Positions 52,815 through 60,878 of a stretch of 64,000 nucleotides of DNA are shown one piece after another. The DNA comes from Verrucomicrobiota bacterium (lineage in GTDB: Bacteria; Verrucomicrobiota; Verrucomicrobiia; Palsa-1439). The stretch covers positions 62,001 to 126,000 of the forward strand of contig PLZV01000030.1 of assembly GCA_003152315.1 (NCBI GenBank). The letters run 5' to 3'. How positions within the stretch are numbered: position 1 is the first letter of the stretch; every line of letters begins with the position of its first letter. A program made the position numbers and the translations under genes. The notes under the pieces were generated by a model. The model did not search any database. It was not told where the DNA came from and was given only the letters and a program-made list of their open reading frames with translations.

Positions 52815-53219
52815 CTAAACGGTGTTGGGATCGGCGATGCGTGGTCCGTTTGCTTCCGTCCAGCGGTCGGCCTTTTGCGGTGAACCGCCGGGACTCAGTG
52901 CCTGTGGTGCGGGTGAATCCTTGCCCGGTCTTTTCCTCACTCTCGGCGTCGAGGTCTTCCGCTTCCGCCTGTAGCGAGCCTTTGGTTCGCCCAGGATTTC
53001 GTGACAAAACCGAAAAACCGTGTCACAGGCTACCTGGATGTCGAGGTTGTGCAGAATGTCCGCGATGGTCTTGTAAGACGCGCGCCTTTTCCTCAAATCC
53101 GCGATTCCCGCTTTCAGCGGCAGCAGTTTTTGAAACTTGCGCGAAGGCTTTGGCGCATAGTCTCGGATGGCGCTTTCAAACCTGCTCGTATGTGAATCGG
53201 ATGCCGAATCGGATTTCAT
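52815..53219 (-). CDS. Small HTH-like DNA-binding transfer protein, 134 aa
   Basis: A central segment, GIADLRKRRASYKTIADILH followed by ACDTVFRFCHEIL, has the look of a helix-turn-helix found in small conjugation-associated proteins. The C-terminal third is very basic and Pro/Ser-rich. It is the first gene of the leftward operon with parA, the 120-codon gene and the coupling protein, and it is divergent from the relaxase. A relaxosome accessory or regulator role is likely but not shown. Confidence 0.6.
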   Translation of the reverse strand: MKSDSASDSHTSRFESAIRDYAPKPSRKFQKLLPLKAGIADLRKRRASYKTIADILHNLDIQVACDTVFRFCHEILGEPKARYRRKRKTSTPRVRKRPGKDSPAPQALSPGGSPQKADRWTEANGPRIADPNTV

Positions 53220-53327
53220 TCGTATGTGCCGTCGGATGTTCGTCGGACAAGAACTTCTAGCGTAAGCTAGAGGTCAGGCGTGCCCTGTTTAATTGTGCTG
53301 CAGTAAAGCGCACCTTCGAAAGAACTC

Positions 53328-53345
53328 TGTTCGCCCCTGCGAACA
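53328..53345. promoter_or_regulatory. Element operator copy 3
   Basis: TGTTCGC-CCCT-GCGAACA lies 32 bp before the relaxase ATG and 108 bp before the divergent HTH-parA-coupling operon. It has the same arms as at 4111, 27990 and 60879. Confidence 0.72.
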
Positions 53346-53377
53346 CAAATCGCGGTTTGTCACCGTATTCCTTGCGC

Positions 53378-56200
53378 ATGCTGTCGCGAAAAGTGCAATG
53401 CAACCTGGCCAACGCGAAGGAGTATTTCGAGGAACACCTTTGTGCGGGTGACTACTACAGCGAAGGCGAACAGATCACCGGTCAGTGGTGCGGCATTGGT
53501 GCGGAATCGCTGGGTCTATCAGGAAAGGTGAAGCGCGACGAGTTTTTGAGCCTGTGCGACAATCTCGATCCGAACACTGGCAAACTGCTCACGCAGCGGC
53601 TCAAGACCACCCGAACCGTGACCGGTGACGATGGCGATGCGCAGACCATTGCCAACCGGCGCGTGTTCTTCGACTTCACGTTTTCCCCGCCCAAGTCGGT
53701 CTCCGTGGTCGCACTGGTCGGAGAGGATGGCCGCATCGTGGATGCCCACAACCGCGCGGTTCAGGCAGCGGTGACGGAATTGGAACGGTTTGCAGGGACA
53801 CGTGTGCATTCCGGCGGCCACATATCCGACCGGGTCACAGGTAACGTCATGTGCGCCGTGTTTCGCCACGACACGTCGCGCGCGCTCGATCCGCACCTGC
53901 ACAGCCACTGCATTGTGTTCAACGCCACGTACGACAATGTTGAAAAGCGATGGAAGGCCCTGCAGAACTTCGAGATGGTGCACGCGCGGAAATACATTGA
54001 GAACGTCTATTACCACGAGCTGGCACGCGAACTTCGACGTTTCGGCTACGACGTGGTCAACCATCCGCGTGGGGATTTTGAGATCAAAGGGGTTTCCAAG
54101 GAACTTTGTCAGCGGTTCTCCAAACGGCATGAGGAAATCGACGAGAAAACGCGGGAGTTACTGGTGCAGAAGCCGCATTTGGCAGGCGGGAACGTCAAGG
54201 ACATACGGGAAGGCATCGCCCAAAGCGAGCGACTGCGGAAGATCAAGGGAATCACGGCTGAGGAACTCCGTAGTCTGTGGATGGGCCAGGTCTCGAAGGC
54301 CGAAAAGAAAACGATAGCTGCGTTGAAAAGCGGCTCGGTAACGCAATCAACCACGCAAAAGAAGGATCGCGCCATTGAGGCGGTTGTTTGGGCGGAAGAA
54401 CACCTGTTTGACCGCCGCTCGGTCGTCCCGGAGTACGAACTGTGGCGACACGCACTGGAACACGTGCGAGGCGGCAACGTCTCAATTGCGGAAATTCAGG
54501 ATGTCACCCGCAAGCGGAATTATGTCCGTAACGCAAACAGTCGTTACGGAGTTACGACACGGACGGTGTTGGACCGCGAATGGGACATCGTCTCCACGGC
54601 AAGGGAAGGGATCAGACAGTTTCGTCCGTTCTGCGTAAATCACTCGGTCATGAAGTCTGGTCTCGACCAGGATCAAAGCCAAGCGGTCGAGCACATATTG
54701 GGTTCCCGCGACTTTGTGACCTTGTTTCGCGGTGGCGCGGGCACCGGCAAAAGCTATGCACTTCGGGAAGTGAGGAACGGACTGCTGGCGACCGGGCACC
54801 CGCTGCAAGTCATAGCGCCGCAACGCCAGCAGGTCATCGATCTGGAGCATGATGGAATGACTGGCGCTCAGACCGTCAGCGAATTCCTCGCGAAGCGGCA
54901 ATTGCCTCGTGGTGCGGTTGTCATCGTGGACGAGGCCGGACAAATTGGCGCGAAGCAAATGCAGCAGCTTCTTCACTATGTCCAAGACAGCGGGGGCCGG
55001 GTCATTCTCTCCGGGGATACGCGCCAGCACGGTCCGGTGGAAGCATCCGACGCATTGTGGGCAATCGAAAAATACTCGGGACTGAAGCCAGCCGAACTGA
55101 AAGAAATTCGTCGGCAAGACCCAGCCCGTGGCAAGACCAAGGAGGAGCGAGCGCAGATCGCGGAATACAAACAGGCCGTGAAAGAGGCGTCCGAAGGTAA
55201 GCTCAGTGATTCGTTCCGCCGATTGGAGCGGCAAGGCGCACTCGTTGAGTGTTCGTCACTCAACCGGCAGGAGCACCTCGCCGAACAGTTCCTCGCCTTG
55301 GTCGATCAGAAACATTCGGTTGTGGTCGTTTCGCAAACGTGGTCGGAGATTCACAAGGTAAACGAGCGCGTGCGCTCCGCCCTGAAGTCTCGCGGCCTGT
55401 TAGGCGCGAACGAACAGACGATGACCGCGCTTGAGCCGGTCGATCTGACAGCCGCGCAGAAACGGGATCGGCGGTTCTACGATGAGAACAGCGTTGTGCT
55501 GCTGAATCGCAACGCGGGTGGCTTCAAAAAAGGTCATGCAGCCCGTCTCGTGGATATCACGCGCACCGGAGTCGTCTTGGAAAGTGCAAACAGCGTGCGG
55601 ACCATCCCGTTCAAGTTTGTGGATCGTCTCACCGTATGCCAGCCTCGCGAACTCGCGCTGGCAACAGGTGACCGGCTCCAACTGAAAGCCAACGCGGCAG
55701 CCACAGACGGGCGGCGCGTCGCAAATGGCGAGTTGGTCACAGTCGAAAAAGTGTCAACGGATGGACGAATCAAGCTCCGCGACGGGCGAACTCTCGCGAA
55801 GAATTACCGGCAGTTCGTGCGCGGCTTCGCGATCACTTCGTATGCGTCACAGGGCAAGACTGTCGATTACGTCCTGTTTTCCGATTCCGCCATCAAGCCG
55901 GCCACGAACCGGCAGCAGTGGTACGTGACGATCTCGCGCGGGCGCAAAGGCATCAAGATTTTCACCAGCGACAAAGCACAATTGCGAGAGAACATTCTCC
56001 GCTCTGGCGACCGCGCTCTGGCTATGGACCTAGCAACCAAAGGATTCGTCCAAAGGCTCGGAATCCCTTGGAGGTGGGTTCGCAGTTATCGTCATCCCCG
56101 CGCATTCGCGGTGACCATCAAGCAACGGATGCGCAAGTTCATGGCCGCCCGGAGAACACGCCACATTCGTCAAGCGCCTTCAGTTGCGGTGACCTCATGA
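53378..56200 (+). CDS. MobF-family (TrwC/TraI) conjugative relaxase-helicase, 940 aa
   Basis: I use the ATG at 53378 (MLSRKVQCNLANAKEYFEEH); a TTG at 53357 is possible. The relaxase domain spans about residues 1-290, with YYSEGEQITGQWCG for the catalytic Tyr pair (near 24-25), FDFTFSPPKSVSV, and the metal-binding His cluster DPHLHSHCIVF near residue 173. The helicase half begins near 430 with Walker A FRGGAGTGKSYAL (about residue 454), then VIVDEAGQIG and QHGPVEASDALW. Near residue 830 lies SYASQGKTVD. It nicks oriT and unwinds the transferred strand. oriT is probably in the region before 53378, but I cannot point to the nick site. Confidence 0.88.
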   Translation: MLSRKVQCNLANAKEYFEEHLCAGDYYSEGEQITGQWCGIGAESLGLSGKVKRDEFLSLCDNLDPNTGKLLTQRLKTTRTVTGDDGDAQTIANRRVFFDFTFSPPKSVSVVALVGEDGRIVDAHNRAVQAAVTELERFAGTRVHSGGHISDRVTGNVMCAVFRHDTSRALDPHLHSHCIVFNATYDNVEKRWKALQNFEMVHARKYIENVYYHELARELRRFGYDVVNHPRGDFEIKGVSKELCQRFSKRHEEIDEKTRELLVQKPHLAGGNVKDIREGIAQSERLRKIKGITAEELRSLWMGQVSKAEKKTIAALKSGSVTQSTTQKKDRAIEAVVWAEEHLFDRRSVVPEYELWRHALEHVRGGNVSIAEIQDVTRKRNYVRNANSRYGVTTRTVLDREWDIVSTAREGIRQFRPFCVNHSVMKSGLDQDQSQAVEHILGSRDFVTLFRGGAGTGKSYALREVRNGLLATGHPLQVIAPQRQQVIDLEHDGMTGAQTVSEFLAKRQLPRGAVVIVDEAGQIGAKQMQQLLHYVQDSGGRVILSGDTRQHGPVEASDALWAIEKYSGLKPAELKEIRRQDPARGKTKEERAQIAEYKQAVKEASEGKLSDSFRRLERQGALVECSSLNRQEHLAEQFLALVDQKHSVVVVSQTWSEIHKVNERVRSALKSRGLLGANEQTMTALEPVDLTAAQKRDRRFYDENSVVLLNRNAGGFKKGHAARLVDITRTGVVLESANSVRTIPFKFVDRLTVCQPRELALATGDRLQLKANAAATDGRRVANGELVTVEKVSTDGRIKLRDGRTLAKNYRQFVRGFAITSYASQGKTVDYVLFSDSAIKPATNRQQWYVTISRGRKGIKIFTSDKAQLRENILRSGDRALAMDLATKGFVQRLGIPWRWVRSYRHPRAFAVTIKQRMRKFMAARRTRHIRQAPSVAVTS

Positions 56201-56568
56201 AGGGCAGCCACATTAACGATAACGCTGGCCGCGAAACACCTAGCAAACAGTTCGTGTGCTGGAACAAGGACGCGCAAGCGCAAATGCTGCGTGTGGAATT
56301 GGCCGACGGCAGCTTTTTCCTGTTTCCCCATGACCATCTCAATGTCGTGAGATTTGAGCGGCACAATGAAGGTGATCTCCTCACGCTTCTTTTTCACACA
56401 CACGAGATCGAGATTGCAGGAAAACATCTGCGGGAGCTTGGTCTGGCATTTCAAAGGCTTGCCGTCGATTGGGTGAAAGAATTGCCAGCGCGCTACGCTG
56501 CGACAGCGAATCACGACAGTGTTTACATCGTCAGCATCAAGGTCAGCGAAATCCATGCGGAGCAATGA
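56197..56568 (+). CDS. Small protein coupled to the relaxase, 123 aa
   Basis: The ATG at 56197 overlaps the relaxase stop (ATGA), so I reject the longer frame from 55918. The protein contains MLRVELADGSFFLFPHDHLN, a short beta domain with LLTLLFHTHEIEIAGKHL, and a helical end WVKELPARYAATANHDSVYI. It has no signal peptide. Translational coupling suggests it assists the relaxase or regulates its level. I do not recognise the family. Confidence 0.6.
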   Translation: MKGSHINDNAGRETPSKQFVCWNKDAQAQMLRVELADGSFFLFPHDHLNVVRFERHNEGDLLTLLFHTHEIEIAGKHLRELGLAFQRLAVDWVKELPARYAATANHDSVYIVSIKVSEIHAEQ

Positions 56569-56622
56569 TCGGGTCGGAGACCCCCCGTTGCCGCAGCTCG
56601 CGCATTGAAGTCTGTGCTCAGT

Positions 56623-56988
56623 TCAGAAGCTGTATTCCTCGACCTCATGCAAGCACCAGATGACTCGGCTACGGTAGATGATGAAGTGGCTCCTGCACCC
56701 TACGGTTCTTCTTACCGATGGCAATAAGGTCACGTGCCCATTTCTGTGTTTCTGAAGTCTCCACGAAGGCCGAGCATCGTGAACCAAACTTAGGTGAATC
56801 ACATCCTCACAGCCACAAGGACAGCGGAGTGCCGCAGCCCAAACACACTCGTCATCCCCGATCTGGTAAATCACATTGGGACGGATCAAATCGGGCAGTC
56901 GCTTGGTCTTCTGCGTCCGGAACCGCGGCGGTTCACGGCGATTGGCGCGAAGCCAATCAGCCAACCGTTTTCGGAAGATGCGTCTCAT
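56623..56988 (-). CDS. DUF6527-type protein of a ubiquitin-like operon, 121 aa
   Basis: The ATG at 56988 overlaps the E1 stop (ATGA); the longer frame from 57084 is inside E1. The protein contains a Cys-x-Cys-x-Cys cluster, LRCPCGCEDVIHLSLVHD, then PSWRL, GHVTLLPSVRRTVGCRSHFI and a final RVIWC. This matches DUF6527, a small metal-binding-looking family encoded with bacterial ubiquitin-like genes as I recall. It may process or deconjugate the modifier; that is inference. It is the last gene of the operon. Confidence 0.75.
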   Translation of the reverse strand: MRRIFRKRLADWLRANRREPPRFRTQKTKRLPDLIRPNVIYQIGDDECVWAAALRCPCGCEDVIHLSLVHDARPSWRLQKHRNGHVTLLPSVRRTVGCRSHFIIYRSRVIWCLHEVEEYSF

Positions 56989-58373
56989 AATAAGGCTGGG
57001 TTCCCTAGCAGCGGATTCACATCGCCCCGGCCGACGCAACGATAAAGCAGCTTGCAGGGCGGGCCATCTGGAAGTTGTAGCCAAGATCCATCACAAAGCG
57101 AGAACACCTGATATCGAAAGCCTTGATTCGGGTCACGCCGGTAGGGGTGCACTCGTGCGAGCATCTCGTTCACAGCGTGCGTCGCGACGAAGCCGTTCAC
57201 GCTGATCACCGCTGGTCGGTCAACAGCGACACCCTTGATGTAGCCTTCCCTTTTCAAAGCGGCATACTGTTCCGGGTTCGTCCGGCGCAGTGCCTGCGCC
57301 TGCACCTGTTCCGGTGTAATCACCCCCCGCGATAAAAGGCTTGAGCCGCCCGGTATTAGATAATGCAATGCACAACATATCTGTTCAATTCCACCGCGAC
57401 CGTCCGCATCCAGCCGAACTCCAATATCGATGTAGGGCACCAAGTAATATGCGGCAATCCGATTCAATAGGTCCCGGCCATCAGCAGAGTCCATGCATCC
57501 AAACAGGAAATCACAGCCTGCCAAGGAATTGATCACTTCCGTCTTAGCCAAGTCGCATTGGAAGGTTTCGACAATCGTACCGAGTCCGATCGCTCGAACC
57601 GCATCTGCCAGAACATTTACTTTCGCGCGTTTGTTTTCTGCATCGACTGCCTTAGAGTTAACGATTCGATTCAGGTTCTTACGCTCAATGTGATCAGGGT
57701 CGATCAAAACGAGTTGTCCGACACCCAATCTAGTGAGTGCTTCAATTACCCAGCTACCCGTCCCCGAACAGCCAACCACTCCGATAGTCATCGATTTGAG
57801 CAGATTTACAGTTCCATCTCCAAACACCTGACGGGTTCGCAAGTTGACTTCATCTTCATTCAGCCGTGATTCGGCTTTAGTGAAGGATACCTCATCGCCA
57901 ACGGCCATTACTCGATCCACGGCCTGAAAACCCGCTTCGGTGTCCACAACACGGGCCCAAAGCTTTCCAGATGGCGACATGAATGCGCTGATCAGGCTTG
58001 GTGAGCGTTCCAGAACTGCCTCGATTGCTTTCCCCAATTGAGAATCCGTTTCGTCGTCTTGCGGAGAAAATCGCTCATATCCCTCCGGATGGGAGTGAAT
58101 CTTCATCACCCACATCCCTCGCTTGAGTGCCTTCTCCAACACAGGCACGAGCGTCTGCACGTCCCATCGAACTGCCGACCGGCTACGAAGCGAACAAGCC
58201 TTGACGGGAACTTCGGTTATTTCATGTACACAATAGACCTGGTTGTCCTTGCCAATGCGCGTCCCGCATAGAGCCAAAGCCGCCGACTCTCGCCCGTCGC
58301 CGGAAAAGAGATGGCACTGTAACCGAATTCGCTGCTCCTCAGTGAGGCGCAGTCTCCTGCTGGGGACGTCCAT
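56985..58373 (-). CDS. JAB deubiquitinase-like - E1-like fusion of a ubiquitin-like system, 462 aa
   Basis: I start at the ATG at 58373, 2 nt after the E2 stop. Residues about 20-150 are a JAB/JAMM peptidase: Glu near 51-54, then KIHSHPEGYERFSPQDD with H93, H95, S103 and D106 in perfect H-x-H-x7-S-x2-D spacing. Residues about 180-400 are a ThiF/E1 adenylation domain: IGVVGCSGTGSW, LVLIDPDHIERKNLNRIV, DAENKRAKV and CMDSADGRDLLNRI. At residues 342-349 the sequence is GGSSLLSR, with Ser344/345 and Ser348 where I would expect Cys-x-x-Cys. C-terminal adenylation of the modifier is predicted; transfer chemistry is discussed under findings. Confidence 0.85.
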   Translation of the reverse strand: MDVPSRRLRLTEEQRIRLQCHLFSGDGRESAALALCGTRIGKDNQVYCVHEITEVPVKACSLRSRSAVRWDVQTLVPVLEKALKRGMWVMKIHSHPEGYERFSPQDDETDSQLGKAIEAVLERSPSLISAFMSPSGKLWARVVDTEAGFQAVDRVMAVGDEVSFTKAESRLNEDEVNLRTRQVFGDGTVNLLKSMTIGVVGCSGTGSWVIEALTRLGVGQLVLIDPDHIERKNLNRIVNSKAVDAENKRAKVNVLADAVRAIGLGTIVETFQCDLAKTEVINSLAGCDFLFGCMDSADGRDLLNRIAAYYLVPYIDIGVRLDADGRGGIEQICCALHYLIPGGSSLLSRGVITPEQVQAQALRRTNPEQYAALKREGYIKGVAVDRPAVISVNGFVATHAVNEMLARVHPYRRDPNQGFRYQVFSLCDGSWLQLPDGPPCKLLYRCVGRGDVNPLLGNPALL

Positions 58374-58375
58374 TT

Positions 58376-58765
58376 CTAGTTTTTCCCTGTCTCGTGTTCC
58401 AACCAATGGCGGACGAGCACAATATGGGTTCCAACGTTATGCTGCCCGGGAATCCAGGAATAATGCCTCGACCAGCGTTGCCACTCCTTGCCGTCTACAC
58501 TCATGCGAGCTTGAGTCTGCCTGGGGGGGCGACCGTCGGCTAGGGCCAAATGGGGGAAAAAGTAGGCCATGTCGAGTGGCGCAACTGGATAGTTGCTTGG
58601 AATCTGAACGGCAACCGATCCGTTTGGGAGGTTAAAGCCCGGCGGAAATGCCAACCCATGAAGCAGAAGCCACTGGCCGTTAGCCTCTCGAATGGTTTCC
58701 CAATCGACTCCCAACGAATCGAGCTGTTCAATGTCATCTTCTGGGAGAGAAAACTGCCGACGCAT
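58376..58765 (-). CDS. E2-like protein (prokaryotic family E) without cysteine, 129 aa
   Basis: The protein has the short prokaryotic E2 pattern: LPEDDIEQL, GFNLPNGSVAVQIPSNYPVA, PLDMAYFFPHLAL, a central EWQRWSRHYSWIPG and a C-terminal THIVLVRHWLEHET helix. I read through all 129 residues and found no cysteine, so it cannot form the thioester typical of E2 enzymes. His, Ser and Trp residues near WQRWSRHYSW are candidates for a replacement function. It lies 3 nt after the ubiquitin-like gene and 2 nt before E1. Confidence 0.8.
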   Translation of the reverse strand: MRRQFSLPEDDIEQLDSLGVDWETIREANGQWLLLHGLAFPPGFNLPNGSVAVQIPSNYPVAPLDMAYFFPHLALADGRPPRQTQARMSVDGKEWQRWSRHYSWIPGQHNVGTHIVLVRHWLEHETGKN

Positions 58766-58768
58766 TGC

Positions 58769-59125
58769 TCAACCCTCTTGGACTTGACGCGGCAAGGTGT
58801 TGAACCGTTCAATGCCCGGCTTGGTGAAGTCGACTACCTCACCCAGTTCGACCGTGTGCAGTCCACCGCCCCGTATCTTCTGTGTCAGGATATAGCTTTC
58901 GGGTGGTGTCTTGCCCGCCAACAACAGGATGGCCCGCCCCGTCATGCGAGGCTCGGTCACTACGAAATAGCGGTCATCAACTCGAATCCGATACCGCTTG
59001 GCCTTCGGCGGGTGCTTGCCTGCGCGTGCGCATTCTTCAATATCGACCTCCTCGATGATGATTTCTTCAACAATGATGACCTCTTCGACGCGGTCTCCCT
59101 TCGGCTGCTTGTCATTTGTACTCAT
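58769..59125 (-). CDS. Ubiquitin-like modifier (Multiubiquitin family, single domain), 118 aa
   Basis: A ribosome site AAAGGA precedes the ATG. The N-terminal 42 residues are acidic (VEEVIIVEEIIIEEVDIEE). One beta-grasp-like domain follows: KRYRIRVDDRYFVVTEPRMT, RAILLLAGKTPPESYILTQK and LGEVVDFTKPGIERF. The chain ends QVQEG, leaving a C-terminal glycine ready for activation without processing. Related proteins can carry tandem domains, but here there is one. It is the first gene of the E2-E1-DUF6527 series, with 3 nt to the E2. Confidence 0.83.
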   Translation of the reverse strand: MSTNDKQPKGDRVEEVIIVEEIIIEEVDIEECARAGKHPPKAKRYRIRVDDRYFVVTEPRMTGRAILLLAGKTPPESYILTQKIRGGGLHTVELGEVVDFTKPGIERFNTLPRQVQEG

Positions 59126-59185
59126 ATCAATGTATCCTTTCGATTTGGATTGTTTTCCTTTGGCACTGGGTTTCTGTGTGTGAAT

Positions 59186-59467
59186 CTACGGGCACTCAGG
59201 CAGGCTCAGCAGATTGTCCGGCTGCTCGCCATCGGCGATGGTCTTAAGATACTTGTGTCCAAAACGGCTAACAGCAACGATAACATCCACAACTCTACCG
59301 CCCTGATTCACGTAGAATTCCCACTTGCCGCTTTCAATGCCTTGAATGGCTTCTTCCTCCGTGATTTTCCACCGTGAACCGTTTGAGCCACCGATGTGAC
59401 TGATTCGCTCATGAGGGTTGTAACGGTCTGTTTTGTTAATGCATCGTACTTCGTGTCTACTGGCCAT
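59186..59467 (-). CDS. DUF3892-domain protein, 93 aa
   Basis: An AGGAGA ribosome site precedes the ATG at 59467, which I prefer to the frame start at 59638. DUF3892 is seen in VRCINKTDRYNPHERISHIG, GSRWKITEEEAIQGIESGKW and GRVVDVIVAVSRFGHKYLKT. The family is widespread and uncharacterised. It sits 60 bp before the ubiquitin-like gene, on the same strand, and may belong to the same transcript; whether it is part of the system is uncertain. Confidence 0.78.
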   Translation of the reverse strand: MASRHEVRCINKTDRYNPHERISHIGGSNGSRWKITEEEAIQGIESGKWEFYVNQGGRVVDVIVAVSRFGHKYLKTIADGEQPDNLLSLPECP

Positions 59468-59516
59468 GTTGTTTCTCCTGATCCTTGTTTTCTCTGCTGT
59501 TGTTTGGTTGCGTTCC

Positions 59517-59538
59517 GCGCGAGCGCAGAGACTCGCGC
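59517..59538. terminator. Stem-loop between immA and the DUF3892/ubiquitin-like genes
   Basis: GCGCGAG-N8-CTCGCGC forms a 7-bp GC-rich stem, without a clear U-run. It lies in the 210-bp gap after the ImmA stop and 50 bp before the DUF3892 start. It could end the regulator transcript or sit in the leader of the next one. Confidence 0.4.
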
Positions 59539-59677
59539 ACAACGTGCGCTGCTTTAGTGTTTCGTATCCTTCGGCGGATAGGGGTTCCCGACTGCTTAAA
59601 GTGACGATCCGCCCACCACTTAGATGTAGTGTTGACACTCAACTCAATAGTTCGACCAAAAAAAAGAGCCATGTCAC

Positions 59678-60397
59678 TCATAAATTTAGGGCTCCTTGTC
59701 CGACCGCCTTGTCCCGCGACTCGTACAAAACGTTGTTGCTCCCGATTCGCAAAAGGTCGAGTTGCTCTAAGCGCACCCTTAGCGCACTGATGTTGACGCC
59801 GAACTGTTCTGCTAAGCGATACAGATTAGGCCATTTTGTGCGATCAATTTTCAGGGCCTCCTCCCGCAGTAACGCTTTGGGCATCGAAATGGCAGCCGCA
59901 TATCGGTTAACGGCCCTTGCTTCACTAGATTCATCAGCACGTGAATTCATCTTGCGAAGAAGTTCTTGGCCTTCGGGCGATGATTGTAAAATCTTAAGAA
60001 CGGTCACTTCTCCCGCAGGACAACTCCGAAAAGCAAACGGGCCTTGTTCGTCGACGCCAAACAAAGCTGGATGATCGAGAGTTGCTTTATCAACGAACAA
60101 GTCCCAATGCCCCATCTCGTGTCCTTTGGTGGAGCGCTCCAAGCCAGGCTTTTGTTGGAAAAGCCCTCGGCGCTTCTCATTCAATACGACCAACCTCTTC
60201 TTGGGAATAAGCGCTCCCAAAATCATTTCCCCAGGGAGCTCATCAATTTGATCCCACAAAAAATTAAGCTCCAAAATTCTTTCGGCCAGCAGGTCAATTG
60301 GGATTGGAGGCGTCAAAGGTTTGCCCACAAGACGTTCTAGCTCCGCAAGACGTGCTTCGGCAAGTTCCTCGATCTGCTGGTTGCGGAAGAATTTCAC
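59678..60397 (-). CDS. ImmA/IrrE-type metallopeptidase, 239 aa
   Basis: The GTG at 60397 overlaps the XRE stop (GTGA), so I use it instead of the ATG at 60439. The zinc motif is KGHEMGHWDLF (H93-E94-x-x-H97), and SRADESSEARAVNRYAAAIS provides the downstream Glu region. A C-terminal winged-helix-like part includes PNLYRLAEQFGVNISALRVR. In ICEBs1, ImmA cleaves the repressor ImmR to free the element. The same pairing occurs here with the XRE gene, so an antirepressor role is likely. Confidence 0.82.
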   Translation of the reverse strand: MKFFRNQQIEELAEARLAELERLVGKPLTPPIPIDLLAERILELNFLWDQIDELPGEMILGALIPKKRLVVLNEKRRGLFQQKPGLERSTKGHEMGHWDLFVDKATLDHPALFGVDEQGPFAFRSCPAGEVTVLKILQSSPEGQELLRKMNSRADESSEARAVNRYAAAISMPKALLREEALKIDRTKWPNLYRLAEQFGVNISALRVRLEQLDLLRIGSNNVLYESRDKAVGQGALNL

Positions 60398-60774
60398 TTG
60401 GCCTTTTCTTCTTTGAGTTTTCGTGAAAGCTCCTGCCATTGTTCCTCACTTAAATTCATGTCTTTGGCCGACCTGAAAAAAACACGCGCTCCCTCACTGT
60501 TTTTAATTGTGTCAGCCACGTCTGGATGGGCCTTCCCTGCCAATGCCAGTAGCTCATCTTCGTTAGCCCCAAGCTCCTTTGCAAGTTGGATAATGGCTGC
60601 GATAGAGGGAGGCAGCATCCTGTCGTTTTCGATCTTGCTCAGGTAAGTGAAGTCGAACCCCCGTCCGTCATCCTCCTTCAAGCGAGCAGCTACTCGCTCG
60701 GCGAGTTCGCGTTGAGACAGGTTCTTAAGCTGCCGAAGCAATCGCACTCGCTGACCAAATGTTTGCGATTTCAC
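60394..60774 (-). CDS. XRE-family (ImmR-like) repressor, 126 aa
   Basis: The start is GTG with AGAGG upstream. The HTH lies at residues 7-65: GQRVRLLRQLKNLSQRELAE, DFTYLSKIENDRMLPPSIAA and QLAKELGANEDELL. The C-terminal part (ARVFFRSAKDMNLSEEQWQE) is the usual link to ImmA-type regulation. A palindrome at 60793-60810 sits in its promoter. It is coupled to the ImmA gene by GTGA and divergent from the excisionase/integrase genes. Confidence 0.83.
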   Translation of the reverse strand: MKSQTFGQRVRLLRQLKNLSQRELAERVAARLKEDDGRGFDFTYLSKIENDRMLPPSIAAIIQLAKELGANEDELLALAGKAHPDVADTIKNSEGARVFFRSAKDMNLSEEQWQELSRKLKEEKAK

Positions 60775-60792
60775 GCCTCTAAGCTAGACGAT

Positions 60793-60810
60793 GTTGAGTA
60801 AATAGTCAAC
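60793..60810. promoter_or_regulatory. Palindrome in the XRE promoter, probable XRE operator
   Basis: GTTGA-N8-TCAAC overlaps a TTGACT -35-like box (minus strand) followed 17 bp later by TAGCTT, 7 bp before the GTG. Repressor binding here would block its own promoter. The arms differ from those of the element operator. Confidence 0.45.
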
Positions 60811-60878
60811 AGCAAAACTGCGAAGCTGGTATCGTACGTTTGCTTCGTCATGGGGTGACCCGAATCGTGAGGTGACTT

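Noticed and set aside
58376-58765. Calling the E2-like protein a thioester-forming E2
   Set aside because: No cysteine occurs in its 129 residues.
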